A DNA stretch of 64,000 bases from JAHQVI01 sp963727575 (GCA_963727575.1 CAVSIA010000013.1:7736-71735); one strand, 5' to 3'; counted from the stretch's first letter, positions 29,358 to 38,733 are shown. A program made the numbers and translations. The notes: generated by a model from the letters alone, not told the origin.

Positions 29358-29563
29358 CTAGGCGGAGGCGCGACGGGCGCGGGGCGCCGGCCGCATTCCC
29401 TTGCCCCACGCGGCAAAAAAATGCCGGATCTCCCTACCGTGTAACCGCCAGGTCACCCAATCATTCAGCACACGGTTGGAGAAAACCCGTCCAATCGCCG
29501 ACATCGAATTTTAATGCCCCTCCCGTACCTTGTGTTGGGATCCAATGAACTTCCGGTGTCATC

Positions 29564-31268
29564 ATGAGCGAACAATCGCGAAGCCGCGTCAGCCTCTCCG
29601 TCAAACAGCGCATTGCCGTGATGGGCGTCGCCAGCCTAATCGGCATGGGCGTATTATTCTCACTGCAGGCCTGGGTCGGCTGGTCCATCAATCAGTCGAT
29701 TAACGAAAGCGATCGCCTGCGTATCCAGCTCGCCGCGATCACCAACTCACGTCTTAAGAACAAGGAAGTACTCCTTGCCGCAATGGACTCCCTCATCGAC
29801 AGAAGTGACGGAAAGATTTCGCCCGAACGGCAAAAGATCATTGCGGAACTCCGTGGATGGAATTCGCAAGAACTATGCAACGATAGCCAGCGCGGCAAAC
29901 GAGCTTGGATTTGCCGAGGACGGAAAGCTTTTCGAAGGGCAATTCGAGGATGTGGCCAAAGCAATCCAGCATGATCTGAAGCAGGCCATCGAAACCAATG
30001 CGCCACCAGAAGAATTTGCGCGGCTCGACGACGTCATCGACGCCAGCGGCGAAAAAGCGACCAATCTCCTGGATAGGCTGGACGACGCCTCGGACAAAAA
30101 ATTCGGTTTAATGCTGGCGCAGACCACCCAGACAGTTGACAGCTCGACATATTTTGCGGTCATTGCGTTTCTTGCCGCCATCGCGATCGTCGCGCCTCTG
30201 CTTTACATTTTCGGGCGCAGCATCACCTCCGCTCTGTCCGGACTCAGCTCAGCGATGAGACGCCTGGCCGATTACGATTTCAGCGCGCCGATCCCCAATG
30301 CAAACCGATCCGACGAGATCGGCGAGATGGCACGCGCGCTGTCGGTGTTCAAGGAAAACATGATCAAGGGTCAGCAGCTTGCCGACGAGCAGAAGGCCGA
30401 CGCACAAGCAAGGATCGCGCGCGGCGAAAAGCTGGCGTCTTACGTCGCCACGTTCGACGGGGCGATGACCAATACGATCGGCTCGCTCGGCTCGGCCATG
30501 AACGAGCTTGGCGGCAGCGCTCAGGCCATGGCGGCAGTCGCGGAGCAGACCACCGCTCAGGCGAGTGCGGTCTCGAACGCATCGACCGACGCGGCGCAGA
30601 ATGTCCAGGCCGTCAGTGCGGCGACCGAGGAGCTTTCCGCCTCCGTCGTGTCGATCCTCGAGCAGGTCGGCAAATCCGCCGAGGTGGCTGAGAAGGCCGT
30701 TCAGCGTGCGGAGCTTACCGCCGGACAGGTGGAGAATCTGCGCGTCGCTGCTGAAGGCATCAGTCAGGTGATCTCGATCATCACGGGAATTGCCACGCAG
30801 ACCAATCTTCTCGCTCTCAACGCAACGATCGAATCGGCAAGGGCGGGAGAAGCGGGCAAAGGCTTTGCCGTCGTCGCCTCGGAAGTCAAAGCCCTGGCGT
30901 CGGAGACCATGAAAGCCACGGAGCAGGTTTCGAGCCAGATCTCGCTGATCCAAAATGCCACGACGACGTCCGTGGAATCGATCTCGGAGATCCGCACCGT
31001 GATCAACCTGCTGTCCGAAAATTTCCGCACCGTCGCCGATGCCGTGAAGGAACAGGGCTTCGCCACGGCGGAGATCGCGGAACGCGCCGTCACCGCCTCG
31101 CAAGGGACCAACGCCGTCAACGAGAATGTTTCCGGCCTGCAAGGCGCGGCGCAGGAAGTCGGACAGGCCTCATTCCGGGTTCAAGCGGCAGCCGAAGACC
31201 TGTCGAACAAGTCCGATGAGATCCGGCGCCACGTGGATGACTTCCTCAAGAACGTGCAAGCTGCTTAG
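29564..31268 (+). CDS. Methyl-accepting chemotaxis protein, one frameshift
   Basis: Inner-membrane chemoreceptor. First membrane helix at about 19-40 (AVMGVASLIGMGVLFSLQAW), a short helical periplasmic domain, second helix YFAVIAFLAAIAIVAPLLYIFG, HAMP domain (RRLADYDFSAPIP...DEIGEMARALSVFKENM) and a signalling domain with hallmark NATIESARAGEAGKGFA. The frame changes near 29855 (KIIAELR joins DGIRKNYATIASAANEL). Joined length about 567 residues. No CheR/CheB-binding pentapeptide at the C-terminus. Ligand unknown. Confidence 0.88.
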
Positions 31269-31456
31269 CGCAGGATCATTTGTTAAGGGCACACTTCGGG
31301 TCCGAAGCTCGCGCTAAATTCCTTGCCGATCGCTCAAATCGGAACGCGCCGCCGGGCCGTGCGTAAACGGAGGCGCCCCGTCTCCACCGCCGGCCTGGCC
31401 GATCCCGCTTGTCCGGACCCCGTTCGCGCGCCTACCGCAGACCGTTTGGTCTCCGG

Positions 31457-31684
31457 TTACTGCTGCGGCGTGGTCGCCGGCGGACTTTCCGGCTGGGTCG
31501 CGGCCGGCGTCTGCGCCGTACCAGGGGCGATTTCCTTGGTATTGGACAGCAGCACGCCGCCGATGATGATGGCAAGCAGGATCGAGAACAAAAGCACCCA
31601 GACCATGATCCGTGGGCCGGTTCCCTGTTTTGCCTGCGTTTCGGTGCGAACCGGGCCGGCCGTTCGGCGATTGGCGTCGATCAT
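31457..31684 (-). CDS. Small single-span membrane protein
   Basis: 75 residues from ATG 31684 (MIDANRRTAGP). One helix (MVWVLLFSILLAIIIGGVLLS, about 26-46) and a Pro/Thr/Ala/Gln-rich C-terminal tail. No family recognised. GGAG ribosome site just upstream. Diverges from the DUF3008 gene. Confidence 0.65.
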   Translation of the reverse strand: MIDANRRTAGPVRTETQAKQGTGPRIMVWVLLFSILLAIIIGGVLLSNTKEIAPGTAQTPAATQPESPPATTPQQ

Positions 31685-31806
31685 GAGTGTCTCCTTTCGC
31701 GACTGAGGCAGGCGGACGGCATACTCCGCGTCCCTGCCCCGGAACATTGCGGAACCCGCGCCGCAGCGGTCGGTTCCTCCGGAAGAGCCAAAAGCTGGAG
31801 AAACCC

Positions 31807-31995
31807 ATGCCCGCGAAATCTCAAGCACAACAAAAAGCCGCTGGTGCGGCGCTGGCCGCCAAGCGCGGCGAAATGCCGAAATCCAAATTGAAAGGCCCAT
31901 CGAAGGAAATGGAAGAAGCGATGAGCGAGGCGCCGCTGGAAGAATTCGCCGAAACCAAGCGAACGACCCTGCCGCCCAAGAAACGGAAGAGATGA
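31807..31995 (+). CDS. DUF3008 family small basic protein
   Basis: 62 residues. MPAKSQAQQKAAGAALAAKRG, then PKSKLKGPSKEMEEAMSE and LEEFAETKR: the whole-length pattern of DUF3008 proteins, small soluble Lys/Ala-rich proteins of Hyphomicrobiales with unknown function. Ribosome site GGAG precedes ATG at 31807. Confidence 0.88.
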   Translation: MPAKSQAQQKAAGAALAAKRGEMPKSKLKGPSKEMEEAMSEAPLEEFAETKRTTLPPKKRKR

Positions 31996-31996
31996 C

Positions 31997-32031
31997 AAAA
32001 AGCGGCCTGCCCTTTCTCCGGACAGGCCGCT
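31997..32031 (-). terminator. Intrinsic terminator of the PRC-barrel gene
   Basis: Stem AGCGGCCTG / CAGGCCGCT (32001-32009 and 32023-32031). On the minus strand it is followed by TTTTT. It sits 22 bp past the PRC-barrel stop codon and may also help end the DUF3008 transcript. Confidence 0.75.
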
Positions 32032-32053
32032 CAACATACCGGACAAGACCGGA

Positions 32054-32602
32054 TTAGTTGGTCTTGACGGGCGTCGCCGCGGCGTCGCCGTCCTTGTAGA
32101 CGAAGTTCGGAGCGGACTCCAAAGCTTCCTTGGATGCGTCGAGGCGCGCAACGCGCTCGTTGCTCTCGTTCAGGGCGAAGGTCAGATTGTCGAACGGAAC
32201 GCCGACATCCTTCTCGCCGATGCCCAGGAAACCGCCCACGCCGACGATGAACACGGAAGGCTTGCCGGTGTTATCGACGACGATGTCGTTGATGTCGCCC
32301 AGCTCTTCGCCGGCGGAATTATAGACGGTCATGCCGGTCACCTTGCTGGCGAGCATCTCGTCCGCGCTCATGCTGGACGAGAATTCAACTGCCCCCGCCG
32401 GCTTGTTGGCATTGATTTTGGTCGAAGCCGTCGTATCCGTCTCCGTGCTCTTCATCGTCGCAGAAGGCGGCGTGGCCGTCTCGGCGGCCGGCGGGGTCGA
32501 CGGCTTGTTCATCGTGTCGGTATTGGTGCTGTTCTGCGCGGCTGCGCCCGTTGCGATCAATGCTGCAGTCGCAACGCCAAGGCCGAATGTCTTGAGTTTC
32601 AT
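32054..32602 (-). CDS. Exported PRC-barrel domain protein
   Basis: 182 residues from ATG 32602 (MKLKTFGLGVATAALIATGAAAQ), with a cleavable signal peptide, a Thr/Pro/Ala-rich linker and a PRC-barrel (SADEMLASKVTGMTVYNSAGEELGDINDIVVD ... VGGFLGIGEKDVGVPFDNL, in two parts). Such periplasmic PRC-barrel proteins are frequent and often stress-induced in Rhizobiales; binding partner unknown. ATG preceded by GGAGATCG. Confidence 0.88.
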   Translation of the reverse strand: MKLKTFGLGVATAALIATGAAAQNSTNTDTMNKPSTPPAAETATPPSATMKSTETDTTASTKINANKPAGAVEFSSSMSADEMLASKVTGMTVYNSAGEELGDINDIVVDNTGKPSVFIVGVGGFLGIGEKDVGVPFDNLTFALNESNERVARLDASKEALESAPNFVYKDGDAAATPVKTN

Positions 32603-32801
32603 TTGAACGATCTCCTCTTTATCAGGTCGCTTTTTGAACCAAGCGCTGCGGTGAGCAGTAAATGACCTGGCTCCCAACGCTTGCGAAAGAAACGCTGCCG
32701 GAGAAAGTGGGTTCCGAATTTTCTGGGCGGGCCGCCCGCGGAACTTTTGCGCCGCAGAGGAGTTTTCGAGCTGATCGCACCAACAAAAGCCGGAGGTTAA
32801 A

Positions 32802-32879
32802 ATGCGAGGTCTCATCCTGTGGATGGTCGGGTTACCGATCCCGATTATTATTCTGCTTTATCTATTCAACGTGCTCTAA
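32802..32879 (+). CDS. 25-residue hydrophobic membrane peptide
   Basis: Tiny ORF beginning MRGLILWMVGLPIP and ending LLYLFNVL. A textbook ribosome site (CGGAGG, 32790-32795) lies 6 nt before ATG, and an intrinsic terminator starts 6 nt after the stop. Short proteins with the pattern MRGhhLWhhGhPIPhIhLh recur in Hyphomicrobiales genomes, usually unannotated. One membrane helix; function unknown. Confidence 0.75.
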   Translation: MRGLILWMVGLPIPIIILLYLFNVL

Positions 32880-32884
32880 GATTG

Positions 32885-32917
32885 ATCCGCCGATCGTTGA
32901 GATCCGGCGGATTTTTT
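32885..32917 (+). terminator. Intrinsic terminator after the 25-residue ORF
   Basis: Perfect 8-bp stem ATCCGCCG / CGGCGGAT (32885-32892, 32905-32912), 12-nt loop, then six T. Lies between the small ORF and the converging methyltransferase gene. Confidence 0.85.
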
Positions 32918-32920
32918 CTC

Positions 32921-33673
32921 TTAGCCGTCGAACGAAAGACTGTCGCCACAACACGCTGAAACCCCGCTCGGCGCCGCCTGCAGCTTGACGCGGACACCGA
33001 CGCGGCTGCCCTTGATGGGCGCGTAGACCTGTTTCTGCGCCTCGACGATCAGGACACCCGAGAAGGCCGGCCAGCCGTAAAGACCGATCCGCTCCCATGC
33101 GAAAGCGGTATTGAGGATGATCGGCCGGCTGAGCGGAGGCACGAACAGCGTCGGCCACCAGCCGGTGGCGGCGTAAAGGCACTCCGCCAGCAGCCGCTCG
33201 AGCTGGCCCCGGCTGTAAGGATGGCCATGGCCGAAAGGCGTCGTGTCCATCCGCGCCCACATCCCCCGCCGATTGGGCACGACCAGCATCAGCCGGCCTT
33301 CGGGCTTCAAAACCCGCCAGATCTCGCGCAGCACCGGCCCCGACGCCCCGCAATGTTCCAGACAGTGCACGATGAGCACGCGGTCGATCGAAGATGCCGC
33401 GATCGGCAGCTCGGTCTCGCTGGCAAGGAAGCTGCACACCGGTTCGTCCGCCGGCCAGCGAATGGCGCCCTGTTCTTCGGGCATGCACAAAAGCTGGCGC
33501 GAGGCCTCGCTGCGGAACTGGCGCATGAACGGCGCCGCGTAACCAAGCCCCAGCATCGCCTGGCGGGAAACGTTGGGCCAGACCGAGCGGATCCGGTGCA
33601 TGAGCAGCCGCCGGGCGACCGCGCCGAGCTGGCCGGCATAAAACCCGCTGAGATCGCTTACATCGGGACGCAT
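32921..33673 (-). CDS. Class I SAM-dependent methyltransferase
   Basis: 250 residues. Type-11 methyltransferase region: SSIDRVLIVHCLEHCGASGPVLREIWRVLKPEGRLMLVVPN in parts (motif II and post-II). The N-terminal segment FYAGQLGAVARRLLMHRI and the later RRGMWARMDTTPFGHGHPYSR are typical of the alphaproteobacterial group encoded next to gloB. Motif I is weak (GLGYAAPF). Substrate unknown. Divergent from gloB with 118 bp between. Confidence 0.85.
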   Translation of the reverse strand: MRPDVSDLSGFYAGQLGAVARRLLMHRIRSVWPNVSRQAMLGLGYAAPFMRQFRSEASRQLLCMPEEQGAIRWPADEPVCSFLASETELPIAASSIDRVLIVHCLEHCGASGPVLREIWRVLKPEGRLMLVVPNRRGMWARMDTTPFGHGHPYSRGQLERLLAECLYAATGWWPTLFVPPLSRPIILNTAFAWERIGLYGWPAFSGVLIVEAQKQVYAPIKGSRVGVRVKLQAAPSGVSACCGDSLSFDG

Positions 33674-33791
33674 CCAGTCACCGCTTTCCTTAAGGCACAG
33701 GACCTCCGGGTGGCACCGTTTTGCCGTTTTATGCTAGCACAAGGGGTCATACGGCAAACAGGAGGCCGGCTCGGACACCGGAGGGCTTGGA

Positions 33792-34562
33792 ATGGCTGAG
33801 TTGAAAATTCACCAATTTATATGCCGCACGGATAATTTCTGCGTCCTTATACACGACCCGCAGTTCAATGTGACAGCATCGATCGACAGCCCGGACGCCG
33901 GCGCAATCCGGCGCGAGCTGAACGCACGAGGCTGGTCCCTCACTCATATATTCACCACCCATCACCATCACGACCATACAGAGGGCCATGCAGAGCTGAA
34001 GCGGGAAACCGGATGCATCATCATCGGCCCGGAACGCGAGGCGGCCAACATCCCCGGCATCGACGAACGCGTCGCGGACGGGTCAGAATTCGGCTTCGGC
34101 GGTCATTCCGTCAAGGTCCTGGAAACGCCGGGCCACACCGCCGGTCACGTAACCTATTGGATACCCGACAACAATCTGGCTTTCGTCGGAGATACGTTAT
34201 TCTCCTTAGGCTGCGGGCGCCTTTTTGAAGGCGATGGCGAGATGATGTGGAAATCTATGCAGAAGCTTATGGCGCTGCCGCCGGAAACTTTGGTTTATTG
34301 CGGCCATGAATACAGCCAGTCAAACGCGGCTTTCGCGCTTAGCGTCGAACCAGGCAATCCAGCGCTTCAGCGCCGGGCGGAGGAAATCCGCAAGCTGCGC
34401 GCCGACGGGCGGCCCACCCTGCCGGTCACAATTGCGGCAGAGTTGCAACAGAACCCGTTTCTTCGTCCGGACAGTCCGGAAATCCAGCGGAAACTGGGCA
34501 TGGTCGGCCACCCGCTCGCCACAATTTTTACAGAGCTTAGAGGACTCAAAGATCGCTTCTAG
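33792..34562 (+). CDS. gloB: Hydroxyacylglutathione hydrolase (glyoxalase II)
   Basis: Hydrolyses S-lactoylglutathione in methylglyoxal detoxification. 256 residues of the metallo-beta-lactamase fold: metal site THHHHDHTEG, ETPGHTAGHVTYW, FVGDTLFSLGCGRLFEG and VYCGHEYSQSN; C-terminal FLRPDSPEIQRKLG is the glyoxalase II substrate-binding part. Together with glutathione reductase at 19.3 kb it indicates a glutathione-based metabolism. Confidence 0.95.
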   Translation: MAELKIHQFICRTDNFCVLIHDPQFNVTASIDSPDAGAIRRELNARGWSLTHIFTTHHHHDHTEGHAELKRETGCIIIGPEREAANIPGIDERVADGSEFGFGGHSVKVLETPGHTAGHVTYWIPDNNLAFVGDTLFSLGCGRLFEGDGEMMWKSMQKLMALPPETLVYCGHEYSQSNAAFALSVEPGNPALQRRAEEIRKLRADGRPTLPVTIAAELQQNPFLRPDSPEIQRKLGMVGHPLATIFTELRGLKDRF

Positions 34563-34880
34563 CGGTCGGCCTATGCGGAGGCCGGCACTAGATGTTGGGT
34601 CGGTGAGATGACTGGGGGCAGTCTGTGGATAAACGGGCCGGGTCGGTTCGGCGCTTGCGGCGCATAATCGATTGTCTTTTAATCAGGAGAACATGGGGAA
34701 CCGATTCGGCTGGTCACAGTTATAGCCGAACAACGACAAGAACAACGGATCGAAGGTGCGATGGAGGTCAGATGACGGCGGAAAGCTGCATCTGACTGGT
34801 GAGGGCCAACCAGCGTTTCCTTCTTGTAGAATAAAAAGATCGGCTGCTTTGCAGGCTCGATCATAGCGGGGTGTACTGCA
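34563..34880. other. Intergenic region before the NYN gene
   Basis: 318 bp, locally less GC-rich than its surroundings between 34670 and 34850. An 85-codon minus-strand frame (34679-34936) overlaps the NYN start and has no recognisable features. No RNA gene seen. Confidence 0.4.
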
Positions 34881-36689
34881 ATGGTTGCGGGGAACGCGGG
34901 CGTTTGTCTATCCGCGCTTTTTATCGACTTCGACAATATTTACCTTTCGCTCAAACATCGCGATGAAGAAGCGGCATCGCGTTTTGCACGAAATCCATCC
35001 TTCTGGCTGACACAGGTGATCTCCGGCGCCCTGGTGCGCACGGACGTGCCGGCTCAGCCCATGCGCCGGCGCATCGCCGTCGGGCGCTGCTACGGCAACC
35101 CGATCCCGCGGCGAAGCGGGCGGGAAGGTGTCGGCGATCCCACCTCATTCGCCTTCGTGCGCCATAGTTTCATGCGCGCAGGTCTGGAGGTCGTGGACTG
35201 CCCCCATCTCACCTCTCAGTTCAAGAACAGCTCGGACATCCGCATTGCATGCGATGTTCGTGATTATATCGACCACCCGACCCGGTTCGACGAGTTCATC
35301 ATCCTGTCGGGCGACGCCGACTTCACCCCGGTGCTGCTGAGCCTGCGCTCGCATAACCGGCAGACGATCATCTACACCAACGAGTACACCTCGCCTTATT
35401 ACAAGGCGTTCTCGGACGGGCGCATCCGCGAGGAAGACCTGATCCGCTGCCTGATGGAGCCGGACGCCTTGCTGACCGACGACGGACCGACGCCCGTCGC
35501 GCTTGAACAGGTTCCGCAGCCAAAACCGGCGCAGCGCGCGGCCCCGGTCGCGCCGAGCCTGCCGCCCCGCCAGAGCGCACCGGCGGTCACCGACGGAACC
35601 GCGAAACGCAAGCCGGCCGGCGGCCCTTCGGAAGCGGCGATCCAATCGCTGATCGACGACTTCAAGGTCATCGGCCAGGAGATTCTCGACCTCGTCCGCG
35701 ATGTGGTCGACAACTCCGAGAAGCCGGTTCCTCTGGCCTATCTCGCGGATCGTGCGCAGAAGACGCTGGGACATCCGAAGACCATCGGCACCAATTGGGC
35801 CGGCTCCGGCGGCTTCCTGAACTTTCTGACCCAGAATCTGCCGGCTCATCTGCGTCTGACGGAAAAGCCGCCGCATTTCGTCTATGACCCGCAGCGTCAC
35901 CGGCTTCGCGAAGACCTGCGCTCGCCCGAAGCGGCGCCGCCTCCGCCACCGCCGGCTCCACCGGTTGCGGTCCATGCGCCGGTCATGCAGACGCCGATCG
36001 CGCCCGCGCAGCCGGCGCCCGCAGCTCCGGCACGTTCCGCCGTCCGCGAGCCGTCGATGAGCGGCGGCAATAATGGCCGTCTGGCCGAGCTGCAACGCTC
36101 GATCACCCGGATTTACGAGGCGTGTCAGGCTCCGCCGCTCCCGCCGAGCGAATACCAGCTCCTGTTCACTTTGATTGCCGCGGAAGTCCGCGAGAACGGC
36201 TTTTCGCCCGACCGATCCGCAGAGGCCGTGATCACGCGCGCCGCGGCCGCAGGGCTGAAACTGTCGCCACAGGACGTCGCCTTCGTTATCGAGGCGGTCG
36301 ACGAGATCGACCCCTGGCTGGAGCATACACGCTCTCCCGCCGCGGTCGCCCGAGCCTATCGCGATTACGTGCTGACGCGCTGTGCCCAGGTCGGCCTCGA
36401 CCTGACGGACGACGAATACCAGCTCATCCAGGTTTGGTTCGGTGCGAGCCAGTGGACGAGCACCGCAGCAGGCGCTCCGGCCGCCGGCAACGACGCGAAC
36501 CGGTTCGGCGCGCCGCAGGAAATGGCGCGCCGCTACGGACCTTCGCCGGAGCTTGGCCTGCCGTCGCCGAGTTCGCCGGGCGACATCCCGCTGCCCAGCG
36601 ATTTTGCCAAGCCGCAGACCGAGCGCGAGAAGGAATCGTCGGTCCAGCAGGCCGGCAATCTGCGCTACTCGTTCCTGAAGCACGGCTAG
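34881..36689 (+). CDS. NYN-domain (LabA/DUF88-like) nuclease with C-terminal LOTUS-like domain
   Basis: 602 residues. N-terminal NYN/PIN-type RNase domain: Asp residues in LFIDFDNIYLSL, the NSSDIRIACDVRDYI loop and FIILSGDADFTPVLLSLR give the expected acidic metal site. After a Pro-rich linker, IQSLIDDFKVIGQEILDLV ... KPVPLAYLADRAQKTLG ... FLNFLTQNL resembles an OST-HTH/LOTUS RNA-binding module. A second Pro-rich linker leads to a helical C-terminal domain (LPPSEYQLLFTLIAAEVREN). A role in RNA cleavage or decay is inferred from the fold. Two DNA-length linkers make it longer than the usual bacterial LabA protein. Confidence 0.82.
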   Translation: MVAGNAGVCLSALFIDFDNIYLSLKHRDEEAASRFARNPSFWLTQVISGALVRTDVPAQPMRRRIAVGRCYGNPIPRRSGREGVGDPTSFAFVRHSFMRAGLEVVDCPHLTSQFKNSSDIRIACDVRDYIDHPTRFDEFIILSGDADFTPVLLSLRSHNRQTIIYTNEYTSPYYKAFSDGRIREEDLIRCLMEPDALLTDDGPTPVALEQVPQPKPAQRAAPVAPSLPPRQSAPAVTDGTAKRKPAGGPSEAAIQSLIDDFKVIGQEILDLVRDVVDNSEKPVPLAYLADRAQKTLGHPKTIGTNWAGSGGFLNFLTQNLPAHLRLTEKPPHFVYDPQRHRLREDLRSPEAAPPPPPPAPPVAVHAPVMQTPIAPAQPAPAAPARSAVREPSMSGGNNGRLAELQRSITRIYEACQAPPLPPSEYQLLFTLIAAEVRENGFSPDRSAEAVITRAAAAGLKLSPQDVAFVIEAVDEIDPWLEHTRSPAAVARAYRDYVLTRCAQVGLDLTDDEYQLIQVWFGASQWTSTAAGAPAAGNDANRFGAPQEMARRYGPSPELGLPSPSSPGDIPLPSDFAKPQTEREKESSVQQAGNLRYSFLKHG

Positions 36690-36749
36690 GGTTTTCTGGG
36701 GAACGTCGTTCCCCGCGACCAAATAAACACAGCCGGGGCAGGTGCCGGA

Positions 36750-37670
36750 CTATGCACCAGCCTCGGCTGCCGTGTTTTGTGGACCGGCTTTGCGCGCGAA
36801 CAGCATATCCTTGGACGCCAGCAAAGCGCCGCCCGTAATCGCAAGCGCTGCGAGCCAAAGCACCGGGCTGCCGGCGGCAAGGCCGAAGACGATCAGCAGC
36901 ACCGTCGACAGCAGCGGGGCGAAATAGGCGGACACGCCCAGCACGCGAATGTCGCCATGCTTGCAGCCGTGATCCCATACATAAAACGCAAGCCCGACCG
37001 GGCCAAGCCCGAGCCCGAACGCCGCCAGCCATTGCATCGGGGAGAGCGGCCAGACGGTCGGCTCGAGCGCGAAATGCGCGGCGGCCCCGGCCAGCGCGGT
37101 CGCAGCGCAATAAAGGGTGACGGCGCTGCTCGGCACCGAGGCGAACAGCCGCGACACCACCGAATAGCTCGACCATGTCAGTGCCGACAGCAACGCGACG
37201 CCATAGCCCGCCAACGCGTCCGAGCTGAGCGCGGGCAGCCGCTCGCCTTTGGTGATGGCAAGCGTCGCGCCGGCGAATGCGATCAGCGCTCCGATGAGAT
37301 GATGGGCCTTGAGCCGTCCGCTCGCCCCAGGCAGCAGCGCGGAGAACAGCACGATCAGCAGCGGCCAGAGATAGTTCACCAGATTGGCTTCCAGGGGCGG
37401 GGCGAGGCTGAGGCTGAGGAAGTAGAAGAAATGAAAGCCGAGCAGGCCCGCCATGCCCACCAGCGCGGCCAGCAGCGTAACGCGCCGCAACTCGGCGCGC
37501 GCCTGGCTCCGCGTGAGCAGATAGCCGACGCCGATCATCGCGCCGACGGTGAAGCTCATCGCCACGAGCTGGAAAGGTGGGATGCCGGAGGCCAGAACGG
37601 TGAGCGGCGCAAGCGTCGCCCAGAGCAGGACGGCGATCAGGCCGGCAATGGTGGCTGAGCGAGTGGTCAT
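36750..37670 (-). CDS. DMT-family transporter (EamA), YddG-like
   Basis: 306 residues with about ten membrane helices and two EamA repeats. Signatures: GLIAVLLWATLAPLTVLASGIPPFQL, FHFFYFLSLSLAPPLEANLVNYLWPLLIVLFSALLPG in parts, LAFYVWDHGCKHGDIRVLGVSAYFAPLLS. This last pattern (WDxGxKxGD) is typical of the YddG aromatic amino acid exporter subgroup. GGAGGG 7 nt before ATG. Confidence 0.85.
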   Translation of the reverse strand: MTTRSATIAGLIAVLLWATLAPLTVLASGIPPFQLVAMSFTVGAMIGVGYLLTRSQARAELRRVTLLAALVGMAGLLGFHFFYFLSLSLAPPLEANLVNYLWPLLIVLFSALLPGASGRLKAHHLIGALIAFAGATLAITKGERLPALSSDALAGYGVALLSALTWSSYSVVSRLFASVPSSAVTLYCAATALAGAAAHFALEPTVWPLSPMQWLAAFGLGLGPVGLAFYVWDHGCKHGDIRVLGVSAYFAPLLSTVLLIVFGLAAGSPVLWLAALAITGGALLASKDMLFARKAGPQNTAAEAGA

Positions 37671-37842
37671 GGCGGGCCCTCCGTCCGTCCTTCACAAGTG
37701 CGCATTGTCCGGTCGATCCGGCCGGCGCGGACATTCGGAGGGTTGTTGTTCAATATCGGAGGCGGCGCAACCCGCTTGTTGCCGGCCTACCCCCGGTTCC
37801 GGCATGTAGGGCGCGCCAAAAGCCGGATCGCTTCAGCCCCGC

Positions 37843-38569
37843 CTAGCCGGCGATATACTGGCCGCCATTCGCCGTCAGCGTCGCGCCGGTAATGAAGGCG
37901 GCATCGTCGCCCGCAAGGAAGGTGACGCAGCGCGCGATCTCCAGCGACTTGCCCAGCCGGCCGACCGGGATCTGCGCGATGATGCTTTCCAGCACCTTCT
38001 CGGGAACGGCCGCAACCATATCGGTGTCGATATAGCCCGGCGCGATGCAGTTCACGGTGATGCCCTTGCGCGCGGTCTCCTGCGCGAGCGCCTTGGTGAA
38101 GCCGATCACGCCAGCCTTGGCGGCGGAGTAATTCGATCTGGCCCATCTGGCCCTTCTGGCCGTTGATCGACGAGATGTTGATGATGCGGCCCCAATTGCG
38201 ATTGCGCATGCCTTCGATGATCGGGTGGGTCATGTTGTACATCGAACTCAGATCGACGCGGATGACCTCGTTCCACATCTCCGGCGTCATCCGGTGCAGC
38301 ATGGCGTCGCGGGTGATGCCGGCATTGTTGACGACGACATCGACCGGCCCGATATCGGCCTCGACCCGCTTCAGGCCGGAGGCGCAGGCCTCGTAGTCTC
38401 CGACGTCCCATTTATAGACCGGAATGCCCGTCTCGGTTTGGAACAGCTGAGCGGCCTGATCGTTGCCGGCGTAATTTGCAGCAACCCGGAAGCCTTTATC
38501 TTTCAGAGCGATCGAGATCGCATGTCCGATGCCCCTCGTTCCTCCTGTGACCACCGCAACCTTAGCCAT
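37843..38569 (-). CDS. phaB: Acetoacetyl-CoA reductase, one frameshift
   Basis: NADPH-dependent SDR that reduces acetoacetyl-CoA to 3-hydroxybutyryl-CoA for PHB synthesis. Cofactor motif VTGGTRGIGHA; NNAG and RIINISSINGQKGQMGQ follow. Near 38133 one extra G shifts the frame; removing it gives QINYSAAKAGVIGF, restoring the catalytic Tyr-x-x-x-Lys. The rest (VNCIAPGYIDTDMV, ITGATLTANGGQYI) is normal. Expected length 241 residues. GGAGG ribosome site. Separated from phaA by a 13-bp inverted repeat. Confidence 0.9.
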
Positions 38570-38684
38570 GTGCGTCTTCCTCCCATTTCCCCTGACGGCC
38601 GGCTTACGCCTTTTTTAAACTATGAAGCACTCTGGCAATGATGACCAGAGCTGCATTGACCTTGCGCAACACCTCTCAATCGAC

Positions 38685-38733
38685 GGGCCGGCGTCAGAGC
38701 CGCGGGCGTTTCCCCGCATCCTGACGCCGGCCC
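38685..38733 (-). repeat. 13-bp inverted repeat between phaA and phaB
   Basis: GGGCCGGCGTCAG at 38685-38697 is exactly complementary to CTGACGCCGGCCC at 38721-38733, with an inner GCGGG/CCCCGC hairpin. No T-run follows on the minus strand, so it may be an mRNA-stabilising or processing structure rather than a terminator. Confidence 0.65.

Noticed and set aside
27298..29361. Genomic island integrated at tRNA-Val
   Set aside because: No integrase and no repeated tRNA 3' end were found; only a simple insertion sequence lies nearby.
34679..34936. 85-codon minus-strand frame before the NYN gene
   Set aside because: Overlaps the NYN start, no ribosome site or family pattern.
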